DNA of 64,000 nt from Thermococcus camini (lineage in GTDB: Archaea; Methanobacteriota_B; Thermococci; Thermococcales; Thermococcaceae): positions 1,120,277 through 1,184,276 of the forward strand of contig NZ_LR881183.1 in NCBI RefSeq assembly GCF_904067545.1. Direction: 5' to 3'. Below are positions 25,750-34,246 of this stretch, piece by piece. Made by a program: the position numbers and the translations under genes. The notes under the pieces are model-generated. The model searched no databases and was not told where the DNA came from. It worked only from the letters and a program-made list of their open reading frames with translations. Each line of letters starts with the position of its first letter. The stretch's first letter is position 1.

Positions 25750-26910
25750 CTAAACCTCGAAGGGCAACCTGTGGCCGAGCTTCTCAGCCTTCACCCGGAG
25801 GTAAGGTCTGTTGTGCTCCGTAACCTCGCCCGGAGCTGGAATGATCTCGACGACCTCGATTCCGAACTCCTCGAGGGCTTTCGCCTTTGCCGGGTTGTTG
25901 GTGATGAGCCTGATTTTCGAGACACCCAAAGCGCGGAGCATTTGAAAAGCTGCCTCGTAGGTTCTTTCATCCGCCTTGTGACCGAGCGCCTCGTTTGCCT
26001 CAACCGTGTCGAGATCCTTATCCTGAAGCTCATAGGCCTTTATCTTCTCCTTCAGACCAATACCCCTGCCCTCCTGGTTCATGTAGAGGAGTATACCCCC
26101 TTCCTGAGCTATCATCCTCAGGGCGTTGCTCAGCTGACTCCCGCAGTCGCACTTGAGCGAGGCCAAAGTGTCTCCCGTGAGGCACTTCGAGTGAACCCTC
26201 ACCAGCGGGACCTCGCCGTAGGGTTCCTTCACTATCGCCACGTGCTCCCTGAAGTCCAGCTCGTTGTCGAAGGCTATTATTCTGAAGTCTCCATAGCGCG
26301 TCGGCAGTCTCGCGTTGGCGTAAACTTTGATCAACTGCTTCCTCCTCACGAACTCCTTCCAGATGTCGTCTGTTGTGAGGACGGGCAAACCATGCTCCCC
26401 TGCAAAAGCCAGCGCGTAGTCCCTGTTGTGGGAATCTCCCTCGTCGTCGAGAATCTCCACTATCAGGGCGTAGCGCTTGAATCCCAGAAACTCCATCAGC
26501 TCCAGCGAGCTCTCGGTGTGGCCCTTTCTCCTGTTGAGGCCCACCCCACCAAGGAGGTGCAGATGGCCGGGATAACGGAAGGCCTCAACGCCCAGCCCTT
26601 CTGCAATTTTCCTGGCGGTTAAGGCTCTCTCCTCAGCGGTTATTCCTGTGAAGGTCTCCCTGTAATCAACGGGAATCAGGAAGTTCGTTTCTCCTTCTTT
26701 GATCGGAAGCGAAAAGAAGCCCCGCTTTAGAGCCTCGTCCATGTCCATTGTGAGGCAGAGAAGACCCTTGGCAGAGAGCATGAAGTTGACGACCTCGGAC
26801 GAAGCTATCTCCGCGGGGTAAACTAAATCCGCCTCGAACTCCCTTCTATCATCTATTAGAACTATCGGCTTCCCATCGAGAACTGCTTTCCTAATCTCCT
26901 TCCAGTTCAT
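25750..26910 (-). CDS. ribAB: Bifunctional 3,4-DHBP synthase / GTP cyclohydrolase II
   Basis: RibAB fusion, 386 residues. The N-terminal domain makes 3,4-dihydroxy-2-butanone 4-phosphate from ribulose 5-phosphate; DDRREFEADLVYPAE holds the metal-binding acidic site and HLHLLGGVGLNRRKGHTESS the catalytic loop. The C-terminal GTP cyclohydrolase II domain has the zinc Cys set C-LTGDTLASLK-C-D-C, RGIGLKEKIKAY and TNNPAK. Residue F-E-A-D replaces the usual N-E-G-D of bacterial enzymes. ATG 26910 follows GGAGGCGAGAAC; it overlaps ribE by 4 bp. Fusions of this kind are bacterial in style; most archaea use unfused, unrelated enzymes for the cyclohydrolase step. Confidence 0.95.
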   Translation of the reverse strand: MNWKEIRKAVLDGKPIVLIDDRREFEADLVYPAEIASSEVVNFMLSAKGLLCLTMDMDEALKRGFFSLPIKEGETNFLIPVDYRETFTGITAEERALTARKIAEGLGVEAFRYPGHLHLLGGVGLNRRKGHTESSLELMEFLGFKRYALIVEILDDEGDSHNRDYALAFAGEHGLPVLTTDDIWKEFVRRKQLIKVYANARLPTRYGDFRIIAFDNELDFREHVAIVKEPYGEVPLVRVHSKCLTGDTLASLKCDCGSQLSNALRMIAQEGGILLYMNQEGRGIGLKEKIKAYELQDKDLDTVEANEALGHKADERTYEAAFQMLRALGVSKIRLITNNPAKAKALEEFGIEVVEIIPAPGEVTEHNRPYLRVKAEKLGHRLPFEV

Positions 26911-27464
26911 GTTCTCGCCTCCATGATACGCTTCACGTATCTGGCCAAAACGTCGATTTCGTAGTTCACCCTTTCCCCTGGCCTCAGAAGACCAAGGTTG
27001 GTGTTTTCGAGTGTGTATGGAATCACCTGAATCCAAAAGCGGTTTGATTCTACCTTAGCAACCGTCAGGGAGACGCCGTTTAGGGCTATGGAACCCTTCT
27101 CAGCTATTCCCCACCTCTCGGGTGGCATTTCAAAGGCCATCCAGGTGGTGTTCCCGGAGCGTCTGACGGTTAAAAAGCGCACCGTCCCGTCCACGTGACC
27201 TGTGACTATGTGCCCGTCGAGCCTTTCGCCGAGCTTCAAAGCCCTCTCCAGGTTAACGACCTTCGCCTCTCTGAGGTTCGTCCTCCTCAACGTTTCCTCG
27301 CCGACGTCGAAGACCGCTCTTCTTCCGTCGAACTCCACAACGGTTAAACAGGCCCCGTTAACGGCGACGCTGTCTCCGGGTTTGACCTCGAAGGGCAACT
27401 CTACGTACAGTCTTCCCGATGAGTAGAGGGCTTTCCCTGTTCCCTCAACGATTCCGCTGAACAT
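26907..27464 (-). CDS. ribE: Riboflavin synthase alpha-type (Lum_binding)
   Basis: Riboflavin synthase of the bacterial/eukaryotic trimeric type, 185 residues with two lumazine-binding beta-barrels: MFSGIVEGTG and GDSVAVNGACLTVV in the first, VTGHVDGTV and SIALNGVSLTVAKV in the second. Many archaea instead use an unrelated RibC-like enzyme related to lumazine synthase. Start ATG 27464 has AGGTGATGG upstream; it overlaps the end of ribD by 20 bp and ribAB by 4 bp. Confidence 0.95.
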   Translation of the reverse strand: MFSGIVEGTGKALYSSGRLYVELPFEVKPGDSVAVNGACLTVVEFDGRRAVFDVGEETLRRTNLREAKVVNLERALKLGERLDGHIVTGHVDGTVRFLTVRRSGNTTWMAFEMPPERWGIAEKGSIALNGVSLTVAKVESNRFWIQVIPYTLENTNLGLLRPGERVNYEIDVLARYVKRIMEART

Positions 27465-28527
27465 CTCCATCACCTGGGTAAGCCGTCACGAGGAAGCTCT
27501 CTCCGAGCCTCTCCAGCGATTCTATCTCGAGCATGGGGGCGTCGTTGGGACTTTCCACCTTCAGGCACTCGAAGGGCTTGATTCCGTTGCCGAAGAGCTT
27601 TGGCCCGTAGAAGAGGTAGAACTTATCCGCAAAAGCTAAGAACTCGCACGCTATCCTTCCACCCTCGATTAGAACGCTGTCGATGCCAAGCTCGCCAAGC
27701 TTCCTCAGGATTTCCTCGGGTTCTGTTATCCTATACGCTTCGGCTATGCCCTCGAAGAGTTCCGGCCTCTCGGTGAAGAATATAACTCTGCCGTCCTCGA
27801 AGAGTTTGAACCTCTTGCCAGCTTTAATTGCTTCCGCAACCCTTGCAGAGCGGTCGAGGATCACCTTCACCTTCTCCGGGCAGTTTTCAAGCCTGCAGTT
27901 GAGCCTTGGGTCGTCTGCTAGAACCGTTCCGGAGCCTACCATTATAGCCATGTGCCTCCTCCTGAGCTCCTGAACCTTTAGTCTGGCTTTTTCTCCGGTA
28001 ATCCACTGGGAAGAGAAATTTTCGGTCGCGATGAAGCCGTCTAAGGTCAGGGCAAGCTTTATGGAAACGAACGGCATTTTTGTGGTTATGTACTTGATAA
28101 AAATCTCGTTGAGCTTTCTGGCTTTTTCCTCCAGAACGCCCACCTCAACCTCTACCCCCGCCTTCGTCATCTTCTCGATTCCCCTGCCGGCCACGAGGGG
28201 GTTGGGGTCTTCCATCGCCACTACAACGCGCTTGAACCCCTCCTCTATTATCCTATCAGCGCATGGCGGTTGCTTCCCCCAGTAGGAGCAGGGTTCGAGC
28301 GTTACGTACATGGTAGCGCCCCTAACGTCGTGGCCTTTCTGCTTAGCGTCTTCTATAGCCACAACCTCTGCGTGCTTCTCTCCGAAGCGTTGATGCCATC
28401 CAACGCCGATTATCTTTCCGTCTTTGACTATGACCGCGCCAACCATCGGGTTAGGACTGACCCAGCCCTCGCCTTTCCTCGCGAGCTCGAGCGCGAGCCA
28501 CATAAACCTCTCGTCTTCCTGCATCAT
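27445..28527 (-). CDS. ribD: Diaminohydroxyphosphoribosylaminopyrimidine deaminase / reductase
   Basis: RibD fusion, 360 residues. The N-terminal cytidine-deaminase-like domain has the zinc site HAEVVAIE and PCSYWGKQPPC; the C-terminal reductase domain has ITGEKARLKVQELRRRHMAI, GSGTVLADDPRLNCR, LIEGG. It performs the second and third steps of riboflavin synthesis. ATG 28527 or 28524 is preferred over GTG 28533: no ribosome binding site exists, while a TATA box (TTTTTATAAAA) about 25 bp upstream predicts a leaderless transcript starting right here. It leads the ribD-ribE-ribAB-ribH operon. Confidence 0.95.
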   Translation of the reverse strand: MMQEDERFMWLALELARKGEGWVSPNPMVGAVIVKDGKIIGVGWHQRFGEKHAEVVAIEDAKQKGHDVRGATMYVTLEPCSYWGKQPPCADRIIEEGFKRVVVAMEDPNPLVAGRGIEKMTKAGVEVEVGVLEEKARKLNEIFIKYITTKMPFVSIKLALTLDGFIATENFSSQWITGEKARLKVQELRRRHMAIMVGSGTVLADDPRLNCRLENCPEKVKVILDRSARVAEAIKAGKRFKLFEDGRVIFFTERPELFEGIAEAYRITEPEEILRKLGELGIDSVLIEGGRIACEFLAFADKFYLFYGPKLFGNGIKPFECLKVESPNDAPMLEIESLERLGESFLVTAYPGDGDVQRNR

Positions 28528-28531
28528 GTCC

Positions 28532-28567
28532 ACAAATTTGTTCCAGTTTTTATAAAAATTTGTTCCA
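28532..28567 (-). promoter_or_regulatory. rib operon promoter with tandem operator candidate
   Basis: On the plus strand AAATTTGTTCCA occurs at 28534-28545 and 28556-28567, exactly 22 bp (two turns) apart, with the TATA box TTTTTATAAAA at 28546-28557 between them. ACAAATTTGT at 28532-28541 is a perfect palindrome. This geometry suggests a repressor covering the promoter of ribD. RbkR, the archaeal riboflavin kinase-regulator, is a candidate from knowledge of the pathway, but the match to its site was not tested. Confidence 0.5.
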
Positions 28568-28632
28568 TTTTTGAAACACCTAAAAATTTATATTCTTCGA
28601 ACACCCCCAAGTTGTGAATAACGGTGATGCCC

Positions 28633-30543
28633 ATGCCCTTCTCAGTCTGCACCCGCGACTGCTACGACACATGCTCAATCCTGAGCGAGTTCAAGGACAG
28701 AAGGCTCAAGGTTAGAGGCAACCCCGAACATCCAATAACGGCCGGTTTCCTCTGCCCGAAGGGGGCGCTCCTCCCAAAGTGGTTCCACGCGGAGGACCGG
28801 CTCAAAAGGCCGCTCATTAGGACGGGTGAGAGGGGAAGCGGGAGCTTTAGGGAGACGAGCTGGGAGGAAGCTATTGAACTCGTTGCCAGAAAGCTGAGGA
28901 AGACGATTGAAGATCACGGAAGCGAGAGCGTTTTAGTTTACCAGTACGCCGGGGACAGGGGAGTTGTGAACTACGCCTTCCCGCTGAGGTTGTTCCATTA
29001 TCTCAACACCACCATGCTCGACTACGGAATCTGCGACAGGGCAGGTCAGGAGGCTTTGAGAGACGTCTACGGGACGGCAGTTGGAATGGATCCGGAGGAG
29101 CTCAAAAACCAGCGGTTGATAGTTTACTGGGGTGTTAATGCGTTCTGGACGAACCTGCACGGCTTTGTCCTGGCGAGGAAATATGGCCTCAAAATATGGA
29201 GTGTTGATGTCGTCAGAACCGAAACCGCCAAGCGCTCTGACAGGTTCTTCCAGATAAAGCCGGACACCGACGTTCTCTTTGCCCTTGGAGTTGCAAAGGT
29301 TATAATCGAAGAAGGACTCCATGATAAAGCCTTCGTCCGCGAGAACGTTTACGGCTTCAAAGAATTCAAGAATTATGTAAAAACATTATCGCTTGATTAT
29401 GTAAGCAGGGAGACAGGGATAGGGATTGAGGAGATAAAGACCTTCGCGAGGGAGTTCGCCGAGAAGAGGGGAGTAATCCACATAGGCTACGGCTTCCAGC
29501 GCTCCTTAGCTGGAGGAGAGGCCGTAAGGGCAATAGCTATCCTTCCAGCCTTAATAGGCCATTCCTTCGGCTTCATCTATGACATGAAGACCATAGACAA
29601 AAGCTACGCCGAGGGCGCTTTTCTTAGAACTAAGCCAGCTAAAAGAATTCCCCAGATGAAGCTTGCCGAGTACATCGAACGGGGCGGGATAAAGTTCCTC
29701 TACGTCTACAACTCCAATCCCCTCGCGAGCCTGCCGAATCAGAACCGGCTGAGGAAAGCGCTGATTGAGAACGACGTTTTCGTGGTCACACACGATATCT
29801 TTCTCACAGATACCGCCCTCTACTCCGACGTCGTCCTTCCGGCAAACACTTTTTTCGAGAGGCTTGACATCCTCGATTCCTACTACCACCGCTACGTGGC
29901 TTTAAACGAGCCGGTAGCGAAACTCTACGGGAAGAGCAACAGCGAGGTGACGAGGCTTCTGGCGAAGGCGCTGGGCATTAAAAATCGCCACCTCTACGAG
30001 AGCGACGAGGAGGTCATCAGGAAGGTCCTTGAGATGAACGGTTTAAACTGGGAGACGCTGAAAAGGGAGGGCTTCCTCAAAGTCCCAGAAAAGCCGAGAA
30101 GGTGGGAAACGCCGAGCGGGAAGATAGAGTTTTTCTCTCAGAGGGCTGTAAAAAGGGGCCTAAGTCCATTTCCCAAGTACAGAAGCTTCAAAGGTAAATA
30201 CCCGCTTCGGCTGCTCACTCCGACCCACAGAATGACGATAACGAGCCAGTACCATAACACACACGGAATGATCGACCCGAACCTTTACGTCAATCCCTCT
30301 GATGCCAAAGAGAGAGGCCTTGAAGACGGAGATACCGTGGAGGTCTTCAACGACAACGGGAGCATCAGGACTGAGGTCAGGCTTACGGAGGACGTTCCGC
30401 CGGGAGTGGTTCTGCTTTACAAGGCTTTCTGGGCTAAACTTCTCGGCTGGAACGCGAACTTTCTGACAGAGGATGAAACCGTCGAAAAGTACGGGAACGG
30501 CTCTGCATACCATTCAACATGGGTCGATGTCAGGAAGGTTTGA
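28633..30543 (+). CDS. Molybdopterin (tungsten/molybdenum) oxidoreductase, orphan catalytic subunit
   Basis: Catalytic subunit of the DMSO-reductase superfamily, about 636 residues. The N-terminal [4Fe-4S] motif is C-x3-C-x3-C with CPKG further on (VCTRDCYDTCSI, LCPKGALLPK). ICDRAGQEAL has a Cys that could be the metal ligand, and the C-terminal pterin domain has LTPTHRMTITSQYHNTHGM and GLEDGDTVEVFND. A Tat signal is absent, so it is cytoplasmic. No iron-sulfur or membrane partner is adjacent, so substrate and electron partner are unknown. ATG 28633 follows GGTGATG. Its TATA box (ATTTATATT at 28586-28594) is divergent from ribD. Confidence 0.9.
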   Translation: MPFSVCTRDCYDTCSILSEFKDRRLKVRGNPEHPITAGFLCPKGALLPKWFHAEDRLKRPLIRTGERGSGSFRETSWEEAIELVARKLRKTIEDHGSESVLVYQYAGDRGVVNYAFPLRLFHYLNTTMLDYGICDRAGQEALRDVYGTAVGMDPEELKNQRLIVYWGVNAFWTNLHGFVLARKYGLKIWSVDVVRTETAKRSDRFFQIKPDTDVLFALGVAKVIIEEGLHDKAFVRENVYGFKEFKNYVKTLSLDYVSRETGIGIEEIKTFAREFAEKRGVIHIGYGFQRSLAGGEAVRAIAILPALIGHSFGFIYDMKTIDKSYAEGAFLRTKPAKRIPQMKLAEYIERGGIKFLYVYNSNPLASLPNQNRLRKALIENDVFVVTHDIFLTDTALYSDVVLPANTFFERLDILDSYYHRYVALNEPVAKLYGKSNSEVTRLLAKALGIKNRHLYESDEEVIRKVLEMNGLNWETLKREGFLKVPEKPRRWETPSGKIEFFSQRAVKRGLSPFPKYRSFKGKYPLRLLTPTHRMTITSQYHNTHGMIDPNLYVNPSDAKERGLEDGDTVEVFNDNGSIRTEVRLTEDVPPGVVLLYKAFWAKLLGWNANFLTEDETVEKYGNGSAYHSTWVDVRKV

Positions 30544-30702
30544 GGCAAAAAGGGACTTTTTCTTCAAGCTTTTTGACAATGCATTTCCATTCAATCTCCC
30601 ACTATGACAATCAATCGTGGACATTCTTTGCACGGTTATCCTCAGACCCCTAAAAATTCTTGGATATTCGACAAAGTTAATACTGTTAGACGAACCGAAA
30701 GG

Positions 30703-30710
30703 TTTATATA
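30703..30710 (+). promoter_or_regulatory. TATA box of peroxiredoxin gene
   Basis: TTTATATA, a near-perfect Thermococcales box preceded by CGAAAGG (BRE-like), lies about 60 bp before the ATG and should give high expression. The 220-bp gap after the oxidoreductase gene contains no other recognised element. Confidence 0.7.
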
Positions 30711-30765
30711 TCCGAACCAGTGAGGTTTATAGTGAAGAAAACATAGAAAAATGAGGTGATGGAAG

Positions 30766-31416
30766 ATGGTAGTGATAGGAGAAAAGTTCCCTGAGGTTGA
30801 GGTCAACACCACCCACGGCAGGATAAAGCTGCCCGACTACTTCGCCGAGAAGGGCAAGTGGTTCGTTCTCTTCAGCCACCCCGCTGACTTCACCCCGGTC
30901 TGTACGACCGAGTTCTACGCGATGCAGAAGCGCGCCGAGGAGTTCAGGAAGCTTGGCGTCGAGCCGATCGGGCTGAGCGTTGATCAGGTCTTCAGCCACC
31001 TTAAGTGGATGGAGTGGATCAAGGAGAACCTCGGAGAGGAGATAACCTTCCCGGTCATAGCCGACGACAGGGGCGACCTTGCAGAGGCCCTCGGCATGAT
31101 CCCGAGCGGTGCAACGATAACCGCGAGGGCTGTCTTCATCGTCGACGACAAGGGAATAATAAGGGCCATCGTCTACTACCCGGCCGAAGTCGGCAGGGAC
31201 TGGGACGAGATACTCAGGCTCGTCAAGGCCCTCAAGATAAGCACCGAGAAGGGCGTTGCCCTGCCGCACAAGTGGCCCAACAACGAGCTCATCGGCGACC
31301 GCGCCATCGTTCCGCCGGCCGGAACAGTCGACGCCATCAAGGAGCGCGAGGAAGCCAAGGCCAAGGGCGAGATCGAGTGCTACGACTGGTGGTTCTGCCA
31401 CAAGAAGCTTGATTGA
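30766..31416 (+). CDS. Peroxiredoxin (Prx6-type, 216 aa)
   Basis: Thiol peroxidase that reduces peroxides. [16 protein letters not shown] holds the peroxidatic Cys, and the C-terminal [13 protein letters not shown] has further Cys residues, as in the archaeal decameric Prx of Aeropyrum and Pyrococcus (the Cys205/Cys211-type pair). Thr, Cys and Arg of the active site are present. ATG 30766 follows GAGGTGATGGAAG. A strong TATA box lies upstream, and the T-rich tract right after the stop (TTCTTTCCCTTCTCCTCTG) is a probable terminator. Peroxide scavenging in this anaerobe is probably coupled to the thioredoxin/protein-disulfide oxidoreductase system. Confidence 0.96.
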   Translation: MVVIGEKFPEVEVNTTHGRIKLPDYFAEKGKWFVLFSHPADFTPVCTTEFYAMQKRAEEFRKLGVEPIGLSVDQVFSHLKWMEWIKENLGEEITFPVIADDRGDLAEALGMIPSGATITARAVFIVDDKGIIRAIVYYPAEVGRDWDEILRLVKALKISTEKGVALPHKWPNNELIGDRAIVPPAGTVDAIKEREEAKAKGEIECYDWWFCHKKLD

Positions 31417-31485
31417 GCTTCTTTCCCTTCTCCTCTGTTCTTCCAGTTCCTAAAAGTCGATAGGCCGAGCGTCTTCTCCTGGACT

Positions 31486-32679
31486 TCATGAAGGACACAC
31501 CCCGTCCCAGCCGTTACCAGAAGTTTGAGTGCCGTTCACGACACCATTTTCAGCAAAGCAAAAGACCAGAACTTCAACATCTTCTCCATTCAGGATTCCC
31601 GTTGAAACATGGCCCCTAAAGACGGAGTACTCTCTACCGCCCCTGCCGAAGACGGTTATCGAGAACCAGAGAGGGGGTTTATTTGATGGTGACTCCAGTA
31701 TCATCATCAGATTCATGTCCCTCGCGGACTCCAGCGCAGTTCTTGATACAACCCCTTCACTGGCGAGTTCCTCAAGGAATGGAAGAAGTTCCAAGCCCAA
31801 CCTATCAACTTCCTCCGTGATGTCATAGTACCTCAGTAGAGGATTCTGGGAGAGCTTAAATTGTCCCACCAGCTCTAATTTCACTCCCGGCGGGGTGGTC
31901 GTTTTCTCAACATCGTACGCCCACCCATGGTGGAATCCCCGGCTCATACGCGGCACGTAAATGTACTCCTCATAGAAAAACTGGCCGTCGAGGCTTATTT
32001 TCCATCTCTCGTATCTGTAGGTTACGTACCTCTCAATGAAAAGGGTGGAATTCGGCTCCAGCATTGGATTGCACACCATTCCATTCCCAACTCCAGGATA
32101 CGTATGCCCTATGGAACTCCAGTTGAGTCCATCGAAGAGGTAGACCCTGAAAGCCATAGAGGCTGGTATCTCACCAATATCAACTATCCCGTAGCTCTCG
32201 CCAGCGACGATTACCTGGACAAACGGAACCGAGACGTTGCGTTCTTCAAGGGCCACCCGGGACTGATAGATACCGGTTTCGCCCGATTCCAATGTAACTG
32301 TCCGGTATCGTGGGGTTATCACGATCCTGGCCGGAAGTTTGCTCCAGTCAACGGTAAACGTATGGAACGACGCGCTCCCGTTTTTCACGAGCGTTATCAT
32401 CAGGAGGGAAGTCGTTCCATGTTCCTCTGGGTGCTGAGCCTCCCAGGCCATTTTAACATCTCTGAGGTTGAGCATGATAGTGTCCCATTTGACCCTCCCG
32501 GAGTAAATTCCGCGAAAGCCGTCGGGGTAGAGGACTTTAATGAAGATGAATGCATCTTTTGCGTCCTTAAGCTCCACAGTCACCCAAGTGGGCTTGAGCC
32601 CACCCGTGTCAATGTGAAAGATGGCCGCGGAGATCAGAAGGATCGCCAGCAGTACAACGGTGACCAGCCTCTTGTCCAT
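31486..32679 (-). CDS. Secreted beta-rich protein next to ABC exporter
   Basis: Unrecognised protein of 397 residues with an N-terminal signal anchor (RLVTVVLLAILLISAAIFHI) and a large extracellular region rich in beta strands and N-x-S/T sites. There is no C-terminal helix. Start ATG 32679 (MDKRL) is preferred over the GTG a few codons upstream, and GATTTATATCA on the coding strand at about 32711-32721 is a good TATA box. It resembles the secreted protein at 10160 in size, topology and ABC-exporter neighbourhood but not clearly in sequence. Function unknown. Confidence 0.65.
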   Translation of the reverse strand: MDKRLVTVVLLAILLISAAIFHIDTGGLKPTWVTVELKDAKDAFIFIKVLYPDGFRGIYSGRVKWDTIMLNLRDVKMAWEAQHPEEHGTTSLLMITLVKNGSASFHTFTVDWSKLPARIVITPRYRTVTLESGETGIYQSRVALEERNVSVPFVQVIVAGESYGIVDIGEIPASMAFRVYLFDGLNWSSIGHTYPGVGNGMVCNPMLEPNSTLFIERYVTYRYERWKISLDGQFFYEEYIYVPRMSRGFHHGWAYDVEKTTTPPGVKLELVGQFKLSQNPLLRYYDITEEVDRLGLELLPFLEELASEGVVSRTALESARDMNLMMILESPSNKPPLWFSITVFGRGGREYSVFRGHVSTGILNGEDVEVLVFCFAENGVVNGTQTSGNGWDGVCPS

Positions 32680-32843
32680 GCCTACCACTCTAGAATGTAA
32701 AAAGGAACCATGATATAAATCTTATGCCGGACATGGGCCAAGCCGTCAAAAACGTTCCTCACGCCAAACCAAAGACGGAAAGAGTTGAAACATATTGTCT
32801 CCCCGATTCTTAGCCATTTTCTTGACGTTTTGAGGATAACAAT

Positions 32844-33548
32844 CTAAACCACCCTTCTCCTGAAGAGCACCACCAGCGGGACGAGCCAGGCTAAGTGAAC
32901 GGCCACCGCCACCGGGAAGTCGCCGTAATCGTTTAGGGCTATACCCTCAAAGACTCGGTACGTCCAGTACGTCGGCAGGAAGGCTGTGAGCTTGCTCCAG
33001 TCGGTTGAAAGGTTCCTCCACACCACGAGGAGCTTTACCGCGGGTGGGAGCATGAGGAGCCAGCCCAGGATCTTGGATACTGTCAAAGCCTGCATCCTCG
33101 ACTCGGCAAAAATCACTATGAGCAGTCCGTAAATCCACACCTCAAGGACGAAAAGGGCCACAAGAGCAAGCACTCCCCTCCGGGGCACTTCAATCTCAAG
33201 TATCTTCGGGGCAACTGCCGTGAGAGCCGCCGTTATCAGGGACGCCCATGTCAGGCGGTATGCCAAAAATGCCTCGCTCGAAATGGGGATGACCTGCAGG
33301 GCCTGTATGGTTTTGTCCTCCTTCTCGTCGGCCATCATGAAGCCGGGTATCATGCCGAATATCATTGGGATGAAGACCAGCACGAGGAGGGCCACGAGGG
33401 GGTAGAGCATTCCCATTCTTACCTTGAAGTAGCGGACGACGAAGAGCAGAATCAGCGTCATACCAACGCTGTAGAGGAGCATTGGATCCCTGCGGAGCAG
33501 TTTCAGATCCGTCCTGTAGATGCTCACAAACTTCCTTACAAAGCTCAT
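32844..33548 (-). CDS. ABC-2 type transporter permease (second subunit)
   Basis: Membrane permease, 234 residues, about six helices. PGFMMADEKEDKTIQALQVI is the ABC-2 linker with the characteristic E-K-E/D-x-x-T-I-x-A-L motif. It overlaps the upstream permease by 4 bp (ATGA) and has GGAGGGAGTGAG before ATG 33548. With the permease at 33545 and the ATPase at 34243 it forms a heterodimeric ABC exporter. Substrate unknown. Confidence 0.85.
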   Translation of the reverse strand: MSFVRKFVSIYRTDLKLLRRDPMLLYSVGMTLILLFVVRYFKVRMGMLYPLVALLVLVFIPMIFGMIPGFMMADEKEDKTIQALQVIPISSEAFLAYRLTWASLITAALTAVAPKILEIEVPRRGVLALVALFVLEVWIYGLLIVIFAESRMQALTVSKILGWLLMLPPAVKLLVVWRNLSTDWSKLTAFLPTYWTYRVFEGIALNDYGDFPVAVAVHLAWLVPLVVLFRRRVV

Positions 33549-34246
33549 CTCACTCCCTCCACCGCGTACTTGTAAAACCTGATTCTGGCGAGGCAATACG
33601 CTACACCACTCCAGATTATCAAACCAACACCAGAAAGCATCAATGTATCTCTTGAAATCTCTTCAAAGGGTGCTTTAAAGAAGTACAGGGCCGGGTAGCT
33701 CGGTATGAGGTAAAGGACCCTCCATATCCCGCCGGCTAGGTAACCATGATAGTGGGCAAAGGGCAGGAGCGAGACCACCATGACGCCTATTATTGGAATG
33801 AAGTAATCGTCCAGGTCATGGTATTTCGCGGAAATTCCTATGCCAAGGAGCGTGTAAACAATAGAGACAAGGAACACACCGATTATTACGTAAGGCAGGC
33901 CTTTGAGAGACCTCGTTCCAATGACCATTATCAGCACTGCACCAATGACCGATAACAGGCTCATGATAAGGGTTTTGGCAATAATGTAGCTTCTCCAATC
34001 TATTGGAGTTACAGCTAGGGCTCCTATAGCACCATCTTTCTTTTCGGCAAATATCTCGGTGCCCACGAACATAAAACCTACAAGTCCTGGCTCAAAGAGG
34101 AGAAAAATCGGCACCATAGTAGAGAGATACTGATCCGGAAACACCATGAGCATTAACCCATAAGCTAATCCTATTAATACGTATATCGGATAAACGTAGC
34201 TTCTCACTCCAATGACAAGGTTCGTCCTGATTATGTTCCCAATCAT
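33545..34246 (-). CDS. ABC-2 type transporter permease (first subunit)
   Basis: Membrane permease, 233 residues, about six helices. LVGFMFVGTEIFAEKKDGAI is followed by GALAVTPIDWRSYIIAK, the E-K-K-x-G-A-I-x-A-L equivalent of the linker in its partner. Overlaps by 4 bp on each side with the ATPase and the second permease, so the three are a translationally coupled unit. Exports an unknown substrate together with them. Confidence 0.85.
   Translation of the reverse strand: MIGNIIRTNLVIGVRSYVYPIYVLIGLAYGLMLMVFPDQYLSTMVPIFLLFEPGLVGFMFVGTEIFAEKKDGAIGALAVTPIDWRSYIIAKTLIMSLLSVIGAVLIMVIGTRSLKGLPYVIIGVFLVSIVYTLLGIGISAKYHDLDDYFIPIIGVMVVSLLPFAHYHGYLAGGIWRVLYLIPSYPALYFFKAPFEEISRDTLMLSGVGLIIWSGVAYCLARIRFYKYAVEGVR

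Noticed and set aside
30661-30720. SurR-type site (GTT-n3-AAC) before the peroxiredoxin gene
   Set aside because: GTT and AAC half-sites occur but with spacing 5 (GTTAGACGAAC), not 3; insufficient for a call.
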